From: Plotosus lineatus | Taxonomy: Eukaryota > Chordata > Actinopteri > Siluriformes > Plotosidae | Length of the DNA stretch: 64,000 nucleotides | Reading direction: 5' to 3' | NCBI GenBank assembly: GCA_024760905.1 | Contig: CM045733.1 | Coordinates: forward strand, 12,180,001 to 12,244,000 | Part shown: in pieces, positions 1 through 12,689 of the stretch | How the letters are laid out: every line of letters begins with the position of its first letter | Position numbering within the stretch: position 1 is the stretch's first letter | Translations under genes and position numbers: made by a program | Notes under the pieces: model-generated | Databases searched by the model: none | What the model was told of the DNA's origin: nothing | Seen by the model: only the letters and a program-made list of their open reading frames with translations

Positions 1-468
1 TGCAAAAAGCAAAAAGCATGATAAAGGTTATATTTGATACTGTATTTGATATTTTGAGTGAAAGAGAGATTTCCTTTCGTCTTTTTTCCTTTATCAGGGG
101 TCTCCACAGCGAAAGATTCGCACGTTTTATTTGGCATAGGTTTTTACTTGAATTTGATTAAAATGTATCTATTTGAAATTATTTTGCTTGAATTTAATTT
201 ATTTGAAATTAATGTTGATATTATTTGATATATTTAATATTTGGGGCAGTGGTGGTTTAATATTTAATTTAATATTATTTTACATTGTTGTGTTTATAAT
301 AATTTAATTAGGGGTGTTTTATAAGACATGGTACGTAATAGTATTTATGGAAGTATAGTACAGTATGAACGTCATACATCACTGGAACATACAGTAACAA
401 CTTACGTCTTTTTCACCTTACGTTTGGCCGTCCGGAACCTAACTAAAGCGTAAGTTGGGGAGCGTCTG
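1..468 (-). mobile_element. Tigger/pogo-like element, family TigB, partial
   Basis: Reverse-complement copy of the element at 30072-30760, cut by the window edge. Its end reads gtaagttggggagcgtctg followed by TA. Two pieces are inserted: a SINE-A 3' tail near 67-150 and a 13-nt SINE-A head at 243-255. Confidence 0.7.
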
Positions 469-470
469 TA

Positions 471-1090
471 ATGTTCATCAGTAACAACACATTTGATCGT
501 TCCTCCGTGCTTTAAAAAACAGGAAAATATTTTGCTGTGTTCTCTTGGTAAATGTCCAACAAAATGAACCATTGGAAACTGCTACAGCAAAACTATGGGA
601 TGCTCTGAATAAATGGAGCGATGAGCCAGATATTATGGACCTATCAGAAAGTGATGACGAGTATTATTCACCCGATTCTCCTGCTCACTTCATACAACTT
701 CATACATCCTGGCCATGTGCTTGTTTGTGTTGATTGGTTCAATGTGTCATGTGCTGAAGTTGACATTCATGTTGATTGGCTTGATTTTACAGCTGGGGAG
801 AAATATTTAAAGGAATAGCACCAGGAGGGAAAATTAAAGGGTCTTTTTTTTAATTATGCTGTTTTCTGTTTATTTTCAGCTTTCATGTAAGTAATTTGGT
901 TGATACTACAAAATGAATAATACAAATACCAGTAAAACTCTTTTATTGTTCTGTTATTATTCATGTTTTCCACCTCGATGGGAATAAGCAGTCACCTTTC
1001 CACTCCAGTCGTAACATTTTAATAAGCACCCAACCCACTCCAATTTTTTAAGTGCCCCGGGCACTTATCACATCGAATACAGTACTTTTG
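471..1090 (+). other. unassigned stretch with a short acidic open frame
   Basis: Holds an open frame at 545-733 with an acidic SESDDEYYSPDSP motif. Such acidic starts occur in piggyBac-type transposases, but this fragment is too short to assign. Nothing else is recognised. Confidence 0.3.
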
Positions 1091-1194
1091 GACTGCAGGT
1101 TTTATGTCTATGTTTTAAAAAATAACATCATAACATATCATGGCATCTGATTTCACATTAAATCTCTACATTTTTCATCATGCACTTCAAATTG

Positions 1195-1385
1195 GCTCTT
1201 CTCAACACATTTAGATTTAGATTTACAGCATTTCGCAGGCGTGCTTATCCAGAGTGACTTACAACAATAATTGTTTTTCAACAGAGCTTTACTCAAGGAC
1301 CCAACAGTGGTGACAATGTGGATTGAACGGCTGACCTTTGGATCAGTACCACGTAGAATTAACCACAAACTCGCCACTGCTTAAT
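1195..1385 (-). mobile_element. SINE-D, tRNA-derived, minus copy
   Basis: Carries the teleost SINE tail signature (ttacagcatttcgcaggcg, cttatccagagtgacttac) and a tRNA-like head reading into a box-B-like section on the reverse strand. Same family as 11507-11708. Confidence 0.65.
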
Positions 1386-1564
1386 CTCACATGTAATCTC
1401 ACTCGTAATCTCACACTTAATCCCATTTTCAGCACTAGCTGTGAATTTAGGTTTCCGAATGTGTTCTGTTAATGTCACGGATTTGGTTTATGCAATCTCA
1501 GAACTTTTCTCACTGAGAAGATACAAGCTAAACAAGCTAATATTAGGGTTGCGGGGGGGTCTAC

Positions 1565-1818
1565 CCTGTGAGAAGGTGAGCGCCAAAGCTTCGCAGCCAA
1601 CACACGCACAACCATGCAGGGTAATTTTGAACAACCAATTAACCCACCGTGCATGTCTTTTAGCTGTGAGAGGAACTAGAGTAGCCAGAGAAAGCCCACT
1701 GAAGCACGGGGAGAACATGTACATTTCACACAGGAACACTCTACCCTGGGACTCAAACCCGAGACCTTCTTCCTGTGTGACAGATGTGCTAATTACTATG
1801 CCACCATGCCACCGTATT
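1565..1818 (-). mobile_element. SINE-B (DANA/Mermaid-like body), minus copy
   Basis: Reverse strand shows the tRNA-like head (atggtggcatagtaattagc) and the central block related to the gtttcctccgggtactccgg core of V-SINE superfamily elements. Confidence 0.7.
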
Positions 1819-1957
1819 GTTTTAGTTCTGTTTTATAGTTTAGGCTTTGTGATACTACGGTACATTAATCAAGCTGTAAAAACTTATAAAAATTTATGAA
1901 CATCTTCTGATCAATCAGAACAAACACTGCTAAATGTTTTTATAGAACATAATAGAC

Positions 1958-1977
1958 CATTAATAGAGAAGCTTGAG

Positions 1978-2063
<86 letters not shown>

Positions 2064-2084
2064 CTCAAGCTTCTATTAATGATT
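1958..2084. repeat. (AT)n flanked by inverted arms
   Basis: About 77 nt of AT dinucleotides bounded by attaatagagaagcttgagg on the left and its near-perfect complement cctcaagcttctattaat on the right, making a foldback of roughly 24-bp arms. Confidence 0.85.
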
Positions 2085-2190
2085 TTTATTTATTCCCCAA
2101 GTGTGTCTGTGCATGAGGGACCACAGGGCATTCATTTAAATTGGACATCTTTGTGTTGCTGTGCTTTTATTATGTGTATATAGAGTGTGG

Positions 2191-3132
<942 letters not shown>

Positions 3133-3143
3133 TGATGCATAAG

Positions 3144-3443
3144 GTAGTCTGTTGGGTTTTTACACCCGAGCCATAGTGGCTCATCATGCCGGTGCTTATC
3201 CCCGGTTTCCGTAGCTTGAAGCGACCAGGAGTACACCTTCTCCTGGATGGGACGCTAGTCCATCGCAGGTTACCTTCCCAGTATACTTTTACTGGTACCC
3301 ATTTATACTGCTGGGTGAACAGAGGCACACTTGTAGTTGAGACCTTGCCCAGGGGTCTTAGCATAGTGGGGGGTCTCACTGGGATTCAAACACACAACCT
3401 CCTGATCATGAGCCCAGCACCCTAACCACTACACCACCGAGTG
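3144..3443 (-). mobile_element. SINE-C, tRNA-derived, full length, minus copy
   Basis: Reverse strand starts with a tRNA-like head (gtagtggttagggtgctggg) and ends with ggctcgggtgtaaaaa. It is flanked by an 11-bp direct repeat tgatgcataag at 3133-3143 and 3444-3454, a target-site duplication. Confidence 0.88.
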
Positions 3444-3479
3444 TGATGCATAAGAGTCTACAATTAAAATTTCACTCAT

Positions 3480-3746
3480 TTGCTGAACCATTAGGCCTGA
3501 ACACAGAGCCAACGCTCACACATAACCCTTCACACTCACATCTACGGTCAATTTAGATCAGCCAATTAGCCTAGTAACCTCATAGTGCATGTGTTCGGAG
3601 TGTGGGAGGAAACCGGAGTACTCAGATGAAGCCCACATTAGCACGAGGGAAACTCCACACAGAAACACCCAAACCCCGGGACTCGCACCCAGGACCTTCT
3701 TACTGTGAGGTGGATGTGTTAACCATTACACCACCGTGCCACCGCA
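3480..3746 (-). mobile_element. SINE-B, minus copy
   Basis: Typical central block (gggaggaaaccggagtactc) and head ending accaccgtgccacc on this strand, lying directly beside the SINE-C copy. Confidence 0.75.
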
Positions 3747-4052
3747 AAGTGAAATCGTCACGCTTTAAGTAAAGGTTTCTACCATAACACTGTTGAATCC
3801 TCAGGTCTGCTCAGTCAGAAGGTGAAGACTCATTTTCTGTAAAGCAGATCTTTACATTAAAGGGCTCCTTGTATTGCATTATTGGTTCTCTGGTAAATAT
3901 AAATAATAATAAAAAAAAAATTTAAATAATACAAGTCTTGGTCTTGTATATCTTTACTAACTGTTAAAATGTTGATGAAAAGTTTTAGTAAATGGTGTTT
4001 GTTTAACATTAACATTAAATCCATACGTTTGTTTTTCTAACATAGTAATATA
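3747..4052. other. no recognised feature
   Basis: AT-rich intronic or intergenic sequence with no coding or repeat signal I can name. Confidence 0.5.
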
Positions 4053-4512
4053 CAGTGATCCCTCACTACTTTGTGCTTCAGTTTCTGCGGCTTCAGTGCA
4101 TCGCGGGTTTTTCAAAAATATTAATTGAAAAATAAAAAATAAGGAAATTAAGGAAAAATAGGGGAAAAGTTAAGAAAAATGCTGCAAAACAAGGCCAATT
4201 ATGACAAAAAATGCCAAACAGACAAAAACAAAAAAACAACTCAAAACTCCCAAACAAAACTACTTACATTTTTATGTGAGGTGCTCATATGTGTGCGTGC
4301 ACGCCGTCTGTATGTGTGGGTACTTATATTTTATTTACATCTTATGAATTATTTTGAATGTTTAATTATTATTATTATAAGCATTTATAGTATTGAATAT
4401 GTATTTATTGATATTATACACATGTATACATGTACGTATATGTCAGTCCGGGGGGTTGATCCTACTTCACGGAAATAGGTGGTCGTGGGAGGGGGGGTCT
4501 TGGTCACCATTA
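4053..4512 (+). mobile_element. Tigger/pogo-like non-autonomous element, family TigC, 3'-truncated
   Basis: Starts after TA with cagtgatccctcactact and shares its body (ggggaaaagttaagaaaaatg; caaggccaattatg) with five other copies in the window. The 3' inverted repeat is missing. Confidence 0.75.
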
Positions 4513-4664
4513 ATAAATTCAAAATTGTTAATATTGGCACATTGCTGTAGTAAAAAAAAACTTTGAAATTGGAAAATCACCCCATACTTCTTCTTCTTCT
4601 TCTTCTTCTTCTTCCTGTAGGTCTAACACTTTCATGTCTTTTTCATGCCCATCCTTCTCATATA

Positions 4665-4990
4665 TCAGGGGTGTCAAACTCATTTTTATTGAGGCCACAT
4701 CACTAAATTTAAAGGTGACCAAGGGCCAAATTATCACTAAACATCTATTCTAAAGGGTTTAACAAGCTAGCATGCAGCCACTCGTGAGTTAAGAATGACT
4801 AGCTGTTTACTTGAAATAGACTGCTGCCAACTAGTGGAAGGATGATGGAAGGATGATAATGGTAATGGATTATGTAAAGCATGTATGATAACCATACTCG
4901 TAGAAAGCTCTCGCTGGAAACATAAAATGAGTTGGTGGACCGGATTTGTTTGTAAAGTTTGATAATTGTGTCACACATGGTTTTCCTTTA
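4665..4990 (+). mobile_element. hAT-like 5' end fragment
   Basis: Begins caggggtgtcaaactcattt, the terminal sequence typical of a hAT family in vertebrates. The right end is decayed, with a possible remnant near 4960. A (TTC)n run lies just upstream at 4587-4614. Confidence 0.5.
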
Positions 4991-5243
4991 TGTCTGCAGC
5001 CCTTACGTAACATCTGCCATATTTTAAGAGGTGTTCATACCATCTCATCAATGACTGTCTTACTTTCACACGAAGTACCACATGCATGAAGCAGTCATTT
5101 TCCTATAAGAGCACACGGCAGTACTCTATGGACTATAACAGGTTTTAATTCTTTTAAGACAGTCAATGTGTAAAGTATGAAGAAGTACACAAATGTAAAT
5201 TTACAATTTACTCTGGTATGGCAATGGGGTGCAAGTTTCTTGC

Positions 5244-5244
<1 letters not shown>

Positions 5245-5295
<51 letters not shown>
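5245..5295. repeat. (AT)n microsatellite
   Basis: About 50 nt of TA dinucleotides directly abutting the LINE fragment. Confidence 0.95.
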
Positions 5296-5298
<3 letters not shown>

Positions 5299-6058
5299 GA
5301 TCCAGGCACTCCATGATTGATATAATCTTTTCTCTCAGCCAGCTACAGATGAAATGCAGGGAGCAAAATAAATCGCTTTATATTGCATTCATCGACCTGA
5401 CAAAAGCTTTCAACACAGTTAGCGGTGAAGGACTGTTCCAAGTTCTCAAGAAGATCAGGTGCCCTTCTCAAATACTGCAAATCATTAAATCCTTCCATAC
5501 CGACATAAAAGTTACCATCAGGTGTTTTTCAAAACCATTCAACATCAGCCATGGAGTAAAACAGGGCTGTGTGCTCGGACCTACCCTGTTTAACATACAT
5601 TTTGCTGTAATGCTGAATCATTCGCTGTGGCGACCCCTGATAAAGGGAAAAGGCTGAAAGGAAATCTCTCTCTCACTGAAATAGGCTTTCGGTACTCGAA
5701 ACAATGGCGTCTGTTTCCATACAAGATCAACTGGCAAACTGTTCAACCTATCATGTTTGAGCGCAAAATCCAAGATCCGAAAAGTAACCATCAGTGAGAT
5801 GCTGTTTGCTGACGATGCAGCGTTAGTAACTTGCTCCGAATTGGAATTACAATCAATGCTCAACACCCTCAGCAAAGCCAAAGTAATGTGCCAAGGCGTT
5901 TCGAACCCACCGACGATAAATATCGAAAACCACCAACTCAATGTGGTTCATAAGTTTACATACCTTGGATCCAAAATATCGGACAACCACTCACTCAACA
6001 ATGAACTTTACAGCAGAATTGGTTTTGCGATCACTGTACCATCAGGCCTTCATTCAGT
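5296..6058 (+). pseudogene. LINE reverse transcriptase fragment (Ingi/Nimb-like), broken
   Basis: Encodes part of a non-LTR retrotransposon RT: FRSRHSMIDIIFSLSQLQ, LYIAFIDLTKAFNTV (palm motif A region), HGVKQGCVLGPTLFNI (motif B) and, after an interruption, EMLFADDAALVTCSELELQ with the FADD catalytic pair and VVHKFTYLGSKISDN. A 60-70-nt SINE/RTE tail (tcattcgctgtggcgacccc) sits inside at 5617-5685, followed by a frameshift. Dead, 5'- and 3'-truncated copy. Clade assignment is from motif style only. Confidence 0.8.
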
Positions 6059-6069
6059 AACTATAGATA

Positions 6070-6192
6070 GAAAGCTGTGTGATGGCCTGGTGAGCTGTCC
6101 AGGGTGTATTCTGCCTTTGCCCAGAGTTGGCTGAGATGGGTGCCAGCTTTCCCGCGACCGCAATTAGCATTAAACGGTTCGGAAAATGAATG
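6070..6192 (+). mobile_element. SINE-B tail fragment
   Basis: Has ctgtccagggtgtattctgc and the aacggttcggaaaatgaatg end of the SINE-B family, abutting the LINE fragment. Confidence 0.65.
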
Positions 6193-6838
6193 AGTTACTG
6201 AATGCTGAACCTCTAGAAAATGTGGTAAGATGGACTGGAACAAAGGATAGAAGTTACACCTCTTATACCTGTTCACCATTTCACCTGCTCACCCATGTCA
6301 GTCACCTGGGGGAAGAAACCAGGCACATGGCCTTTAATATGTCTGTGTGTGTGTGTATTTGCAGGTTATCTCTGATATACCGGTAGTCATTAAGATGTTG
6401 TGAGAGCATGAGTTTTCTATGTTGTTATTGGAGAAGAATCATCACTGACCCTGACAGTAGGATGATGTGATGTGAAGTGAGGTGAAGGTTATAACCTGGA
6501 AGTAGCTTTTTTTGGCCTATGATGGCAGATTGCAAAATAACCTACGTATATACTACAGATTTTTGTCAACAGTAACAGTGTCATATTTATTAGAGAACCA
6601 GATATTGTCCCTTTAATCCGTTGCCAGTTACGTTTAATGTAACCAGTTCGCAAACTGTATGCTATCACTCGTGTTATAGCAAAACCTACTTTTATAGCAT
6701 CCTTCTCTCTTTGGAAATTAAATACAAGAAATAAAAGAAAAACCTCAAATGTTGTTGTTTTTTTTTTTTTTTTTTTTTTTTTTAGGACTTGAGTGCCCTC
6801 ACATTTCCACATGAACAACATTTGTATGTCATTGAACA
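6193..6838. other. no gene; poly-T tract
   Basis: Apart from a 22-nt poly-T run at 6762-6783 I recognise nothing here. Confidence 0.5.
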
Positions 6839-7150
6839 TTGGGCGGCACTGTAGTGTAGTGGTTATCACATACATATCACAGCAACAAGGTCTTGGGCCT
6901 GAGTCCCAGGCTTGGGTGTATCTGTATGGAGTTTGCATATTCTCCAAATTCCTACTTGTGTTTCCTCCGGGTACTCCCACAGTCCAAAGACGTACACATA
7001 AGGCTAATTTGGCTATTCTAAATTGCCCCTATGTGTGAGCGCAAGTGTGAATGTTTGGCCCTTTGTGGATCTAACCAGTCATTCAGGGTGATGGGCTCAA
7101 CCTCCTGTCAACCTGAATAGGATCAATCCGTAACCTCCAGGGCCAGTCCT
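6839..7150 (+). mobile_element. SINE-B copy
   Basis: Head gggcggcactgtagtgtagt, core tttcctccgggtactcccac, decayed 3' end. Confidence 0.72.
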
Positions 7151-7705
7151 GTTTCATGTGCACTGCAGGATTTCTGTTGGGATGAGGAAAGTCTGTATAG
7201 GTGCTCTGCTCATGTAGGGATGTGTTACGGTGAAATAAGATGTGGCTTGATGTGTTCACTTCTTGCCCGAGGTCAGCTGATTTCCTTTAATAAGGTGAAA
7301 TGTGAAGCTTGTTGTTCTCAGCTGACATCTCCACACAGCAAACTATAACCATCTCAAATAATTTGGTGGTTAATGTTGAGCATCTTGCATACGGTCTTTT
7401 CATATGTTGTTACTATAGAAACAAGAACATATTAAAATTAGTGTGTTACTATAAATCTGGCACCAAGAACTACTGTCCAAGCTGCTATAAAAATTTCCTC
7501 AACACCTTATGACCAATCAGATGCAAGAATTTAGTAGTGTGTTGGTATAAAAAATAAATAAAACACCACAAACCTTCCCAGTATATTTCAATTACCATAA
7601 CAGAGAACTGAGCTCAGGCTCCATAGTGAATTCAGTGCGGAGCAGAATCCAGACACGGTGCCAAAGCAGAGGGTATATTTAGCTCATATTCCCACATTTA
7701 CCGCC
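7151..7705. other. no recognised feature
   Basis: AT-rich sequence without coding or repeat signal that I can name. Confidence 0.5.
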
Positions 7706-7708
7706 AGA

Positions 7709-7710
7709 CT

Positions 7711-7770
<60 letters not shown>

Positions 7771-7791
7771 TCACACACACACACACACACT
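7709..7791. repeat. (CT)n(CA)n microsatellite
   Basis: TC/CT run followed directly by CA repeats. Confidence 0.95.
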
Positions 7792-8159
7792 TGTTCCCAT
7801 TTCTTCTATTGACAGAAAGCTCTCCCTGGGAGTGAACACATCTTCCCTCTCCACTCCTGTCAAACGACTAAGAATACCACCTACGAAACTGCATGCACAC
7901 TTTTTTATTTTATTTTTGCGCCGATGCTGTATGATATGAACATTTTGCTCCCTCCTCTACTTTCACAAGAGCAAAGACATGAATCATTGAATTCTCTCAT
8001 TCTCCAAAATGCCTAATCCTACCATAATGCTTACAGAGAGGCTGGAGTCTATATTAGCTGATAGAGAGCTGCGAAGGTGGAGTCCACCCTGAACAGATCG
8101 CTATACCATCATAGTGCCAACATGCACAAAACCATTCACAGTTACAACTAGGTCCCCTA

Positions 8160-8462
8160 CACACCCCACCCCTAGGTCCCTGTCCACCCCACAGCATGAA
8201 GATCCCGTTTGAGTCCTAGACTCAGTGAGTGTGTTTCTCTGTGGAATTTGTATGGACTTGTTGTGCTTGTGTGGACTTCCTCTAGGTTCTGTGGCTTCCT
8301 CCTTCAGTCCACAGACATGCACATTAGGCTAATTGGCTGTTCCAAAATGTCCTTTGCTGCAAGTGTGAATGATTGCATGAGTGCTTTTGTCAAGAGTTGG
8401 TTGAGATAGGCTCCAGTGTCCCATTACCTTAGTAGAGTTAAATTGCTTGGTGAATCACGGAA

Positions 8463-8509
<47 letters not shown>

Positions 8510-8511
8510 CT
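8160..8511 (+). mobile_element. SINE-B partial copy with (AAT)n tail
   Basis: Lacks the first part of the head. Carries the core and ends cacggaatgaataat, grading into an AAT microsatellite at 8466-8509 that probably grew from the SINE tail. Confidence 0.65.
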
Positions 8512-8512
8512 A

Positions 8513-8748
8513 ATAGGGCGTCACTATATGGTTAGCACATCCGTCTCACAACAAGAAGGCCCAGGTTTCACTCCGGCGCTCAGACATTCCTGTGTGGAGT
8601 TTGTAGGTTCTCCCCCGGCTTGTGTTGGTTTTCTCAGGGTACTCCAGTTTCTTTCCATAGTCCAGAACCATGCACAGTAGGCTAATTGGAAGTTCCAAAT
8701 AGTCAGTGTGAGTGGTTGTATGTGTGTTGGCCCTGATATTGCCTGAAA
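8513..8748 (+). mobile_element. SINE-B, 5' part, split by a LINE insertion
   Basis: Head and core of a SINE-B copy whose tail continues at 11395. The last 11 bases, attgcctgaaa (8738-8748), are the left target-site duplication of the inserted LINE. Confidence 0.88.
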
Positions 8749-11394
8749 TTCGTCTCAACAAAGGTTGCATATTCCAGAAAGGTCTGGTTTTATAAAGATG
8801 GTGACTATGAGAAGCTAAACACACTTATTAATGATACGGATTGGTTGTCATTGTTTAGTGTCTGTTCCAACGTTGATGACGTTTGTTGTACATTTTATGA
8901 CCATTTTAATGATTACACAAAACAATGTATCCCTTCTAGAATAGTTATGATAAGACCTAATGACAAACCATGGTATGACTCAAATATTAGACGTGAAAGT
9001 AGAAAGCGGGATCGACTACGGAAAAAGGCAAAAAGAACACAGAAGGACTTTGATATTAGTAAATACAAAAAGCAGCAAAATAAAGTTAATAACATGAAAT
9101 ATTATGATAAAGAACAATTCTACTCTAATCTTGATGAATTTATTTTCGAGTTGTACGGAGAGAATAGATCATCATATTGGAAAATGTTACGCAGTTTAAT
9201 CAGGACGTCATGTTCCACTTCTACAATTCCAGCTCTAAAAAGAAGTGTTTCTGATGAATGTCCATCAGCATTTACAGACATAGATAAAGCTAATATGTTG
9301 AATGAATATTTTGAGTCTGTAACCAATCTGAATGGTGCAGACAATAAATCTCTTCCAAATTTTGATAGACGCACTAATACTGTTATAGATAATATTAAGA
9401 TCGAAGTTAATGAGATATCCGACATAATTAAATGTCTACCTCTTAAGAAAGCTGCTGGACCAGATCAGATTAGTCATCAGTTATTGAGATATACTGTTGA
9501 GTCTATAAGCCCAGTGTTGTGTATGATATTTAACACGTCACTTAACTTATCAGTATAACCTAGTCAATGGAAATACGCAAATGTTATGCCGCTATACAAG
9601 AAGGGTGATAGCTCTATTGTATCAAATTATCGCCCGATTTCACTGATAAGCTGTGTTGGAAAGCTGTTTGAAAGGGTAGTTTTCAAACATGTTTATAATT
9701 ATTTTGTGGCAAATGATTTGTTATATAGATATCAATGTGGATTCAGGAGAGGTCACTCTACTGTACAACAACTTGTTGAAATTTATAACCAGATTTGCAC
9801 ATCACTTGATAACAAAGATTACTATTGTATGTTTTTTTGTGATGTCTCTAAAGCATTTGATAGTTTGGCACATGGGGCTTCTGCACAAACTAGAGAAGTA
9901 TGGAGTTTGTGGAAAACTACTTGATTGGTTTAATAATTATCTAAGTGGTCGCAGTCAATCAGTTTTTGTTCATGGCTCGTTATCTAAACCTTTGGTGTTA
10001 AAAGCTGGAGTACCTCAGGGGTCAGTTTTAGGTCCTTTCCTTTTCACTGTTTATGTAAATGAGATTGCAGATAAATTAAATTGTTTTATTTGGCTTTTCG
10101 CTGACGATACTTCATTAAGAACATTGTCAAAAGAAAAGCAATTAATGGAACAGCTTATGAATGAAAATTTAAAACTTCTATGCAATTGGGCAAAGGATTG
10201 GTTAATTTCATATAACCCAGAAAAAACTGAAAAAAATGCTATTCACTATTAAGAATAATCAAGATATTAATTTGTATTTTGACAGCTGTAAAATGAAAGC
10301 AGTGGAATCTCACAAACATTTGGGTTTATGTTTTTCATCAAATGGGAGATGGCACTTTCATATTGAAAATATTGTTAAAAAGACTTCCAGAATGATAGGC
10401 TCACTTCGAAAGTTAAAATTTCTACAAAATAGAGTGACACTGTCCAAAATTTATACCGTATTTATCAGACCAAACTTTGAGTATGCATGTGAGGTATGGG
10501 ACGGATGTTCGATTGAACAAGCCAACAGATTAGAAAAGTGCCCGTATTGTTACTGGACTTCCAAGATACGCTTCTTCTCAATCACTATATTTTGAAACAG
10601 GCTGGGAATTGCTGTCTGAAAGAAGGCGTGTCCGTAAATTAATGTTATTTTATAAGATACACAAACGTCTTACTCCAACTTTTCTCTGTGATCTGCTACC
10701 TCCAGTAGTAGCGAACAGAACAAACTATCCATCAAGAAATAGCCATGATTATAGTATACCTCCTACATGATTAAAATATTCAACTCTTTCATTTTTTCCA
10801 TGAACAGTTAAATTGTGGCATGATGTCCCACTAGGAACCAGAGACAGCAATTCTGTAGTTTCATTTAGATCAGCGATTCGTCTAAAACCAAAATGTGCAC
10901 TGGTATATTTTTCATATGGGAAAAGGAAGTTAAATATTTTACACACAAGATTAAGATATATGTTGAGTTCACTTAATTATGATTTATTTAGAATTAATGT
11001 AAAGGATGATGCACGCTGTCAGTGTGGCCACAAGTGTGAGAATGTTTTTCACTATTTTCTAGAATGTCCCTTATATAATTTTCAACGTGAACAAATGTTA
11101 AAAACTTTAGAGCACATTGTCCATCAAAGAGCACCAATCGATATTAATCTCATTTTAAATTGCAATGCAGATTATTCTCTTAGAGAAAACCAGAATGTTT
11201 TCAAATGTGTACAAATATTTATTTGTAATACTAAATGATTCCTTTAATTCTTTTGTATATATCCTTCCCTTGTCAGTATCTTGCTGTATATTTTGTAATA
11301 TAATTACTGTAACTACATGGAGAGGGCTTTATTAAGTTGGATAACTTGTGCCCAATCCATTTCATGTTTGAATAAAATATGTTTTAATCAATCA
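8749..11394 (+). pseudogene. Jockey-superfamily LINE, 5'-truncated, broken
   Basis: A 2,646-bp non-LTR retrotransposon inserted in a SINE with an 11-bp target duplication. It begins inside the linker before RT. Recognisable RT blocks are KKAAGPDQISHQLL, YKKGDSSIVSNYRPISLIS, CDVSKAFD (motif A Asp), GVPQGSVLGPFLF (motif B) and WLFADDTS (catalytic Asp pair), followed by a His/Cys-containing C-terminal region (CQCGHKCENVFHYFLECPLY). At least one in-frame stop (9556-9558) and several frameshifts break the frame near 9880, 10240 and 10550-10810. The 3' end has an AATAAA signal near 11371 and a short (ATCA)n tail, as in CR1/L2/Daphne-type elements; the exact clade is uncertain. Confidence 0.87.
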
Positions 11395-11495
11395 ATTGCC
11401 TGAAAAGCCACATCATGTCCAGGGTGTACTCTGCCCATGCCCAGAGTCGGCTGAGATAGGCGACAGCCTCCCCGTGACGTGAGGAAATTAATGAA
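11395..11495 (+). mobile_element. SINE-B, 3' part, continuing 8513-8748
   Basis: Starts with the right copy of attgcctgaaa (11395-11405), then gtccagggtgtactctgccc and the family tail. Together with 8513-8748 it rebuilds one SINE. Confidence 0.88.
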
Positions 11496-11506
11496 TGCAT
11501 GAATTA

Positions 11507-11708
11507 TGGACACTGGCAGTGATGACTCGGTGGTTAAGGCTCTGGATTACTGATCAGAAGGCCGTGGGTTCAATTCCCAGTCGCACCATGGACTAGTGTG
11601 GGCACGTGAGCGAGGCCCTTAATCATCAATTCCTCAGTTGTATAAAACTGTTAAATGTAAATCACATTGGTTAAGGGTGCCTGTTAAATGCCATAAACGT
11701 AAATGCCA
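11507..11708 (+). mobile_element. SINE-D, tRNA-derived, full length
   Basis: Head with box-A/B-like sequence (actcggtggttaaggctctg; gggttcaattcccag) and tail cacattggttaagggtgcct then ttaaatgccataaacgtaaa, a common teleost SINE arrangement. Confidence 0.78.
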
Positions 11709-11834
11709 CTGCTTTTGCAGTGTCTCTCTTGGCATTGAAGGGAAACTGTAGTGAATAAATAAATATTTATGCTAATTAGCCACTGATTATTTGTAGTTAA
11801 AGTAAAATAATAGACGTCAATTATTCTCAGTCAC

Positions 11835-12110
11835 TCTGTCATCTTATCCCGCTTGGTCTGGGGTCAGATAATAAAGGCAGCAGCCTAAGCAGTGAGGTCC
11901 AGACGTCCGTCCCCAGTCATTTCTTCCAGCTACTTCCTCCTGCTCTGCCGGGGGTGGACGCTGACACGTCCTCATCCCAGCCAAGAGACCCTCCAGTGTG
12001 TGTTTGGTTGATCCCGGGATGCGCCGACGAGACCTGAAGAGACTCCTTTGGTGATCTGTGTCAGCTGAAGAGACACCAAGAGACACCAAGAGACCCAAAG
12101 AGACTGGAGC
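11835..12110 (-). mobile_element. LINE 3' end fragment (Rex3/RTE-like)
   Basis: Reverse strand carries gacctcactgcttaggctgc after a degenerate C-terminal coding stretch, as in the fragment at 55045-55345. Heavily decayed. Confidence 0.55.
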
Positions 12111-12685
12111 CAGTCAGCAACATGTCCTAAATATTGATTCCCTGAAGGTCCAAAAAGTTCCATTCTGGAAAATTCCACTCACCTGACCCGCCACCAGGGC
12201 GCATGCGCCACTAGGTCTATGCTGGTAGTTTCCCTAATCGAAAGTTCCAGACCCAATTAGACCATGCAGGCAAAAGAACAAGTGACCCAAAAACAGCTGA
12301 GTAATACCATGTGTTTCTGTTTACTGCACACGAACTCAACGTTTATACTCCCATTATTTTTATATTTATATTTATACATATATTTACATGCCCATAACAG
12401 AAGAAAGCACATTTCAGCCGCTTGCATACTCAAATTTGTTCTTTCCCTCAATATCCAAAGTTCATGCTCATTGGTGAGGGTTGGAATGTCAATCGACTGG
12501 TAAATTGAGACCCGTTCCCATTGGCTCAGCTTTTATGACTTTTCTGTCATTTTTAAATATGTCAGGATTTATGGAACCATTATACTCCCATCTGTATTAA
12601 AATATGGAACTCTGGTTAATTCTATATTTGATAGCACTTGAGAAAATCCAATTTTCTGAAGCATTGGGACAAAATGTGAGCGCCA
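12111..12685. other. no recognised feature
   Basis: Contains a short degenerate T/A repeat near 12350-12385. No gene or repeat family recognised. Confidence 0.45.
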
Positions 12686-12689
12686 CACA

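Noticed and set aside
11507..11600. True tRNA gene
   Set aside because: The box-A/B-like head is followed by a SINE body and tail and does not form a complete tRNA; the same applies to the heads of SINE-A, B, C and E.
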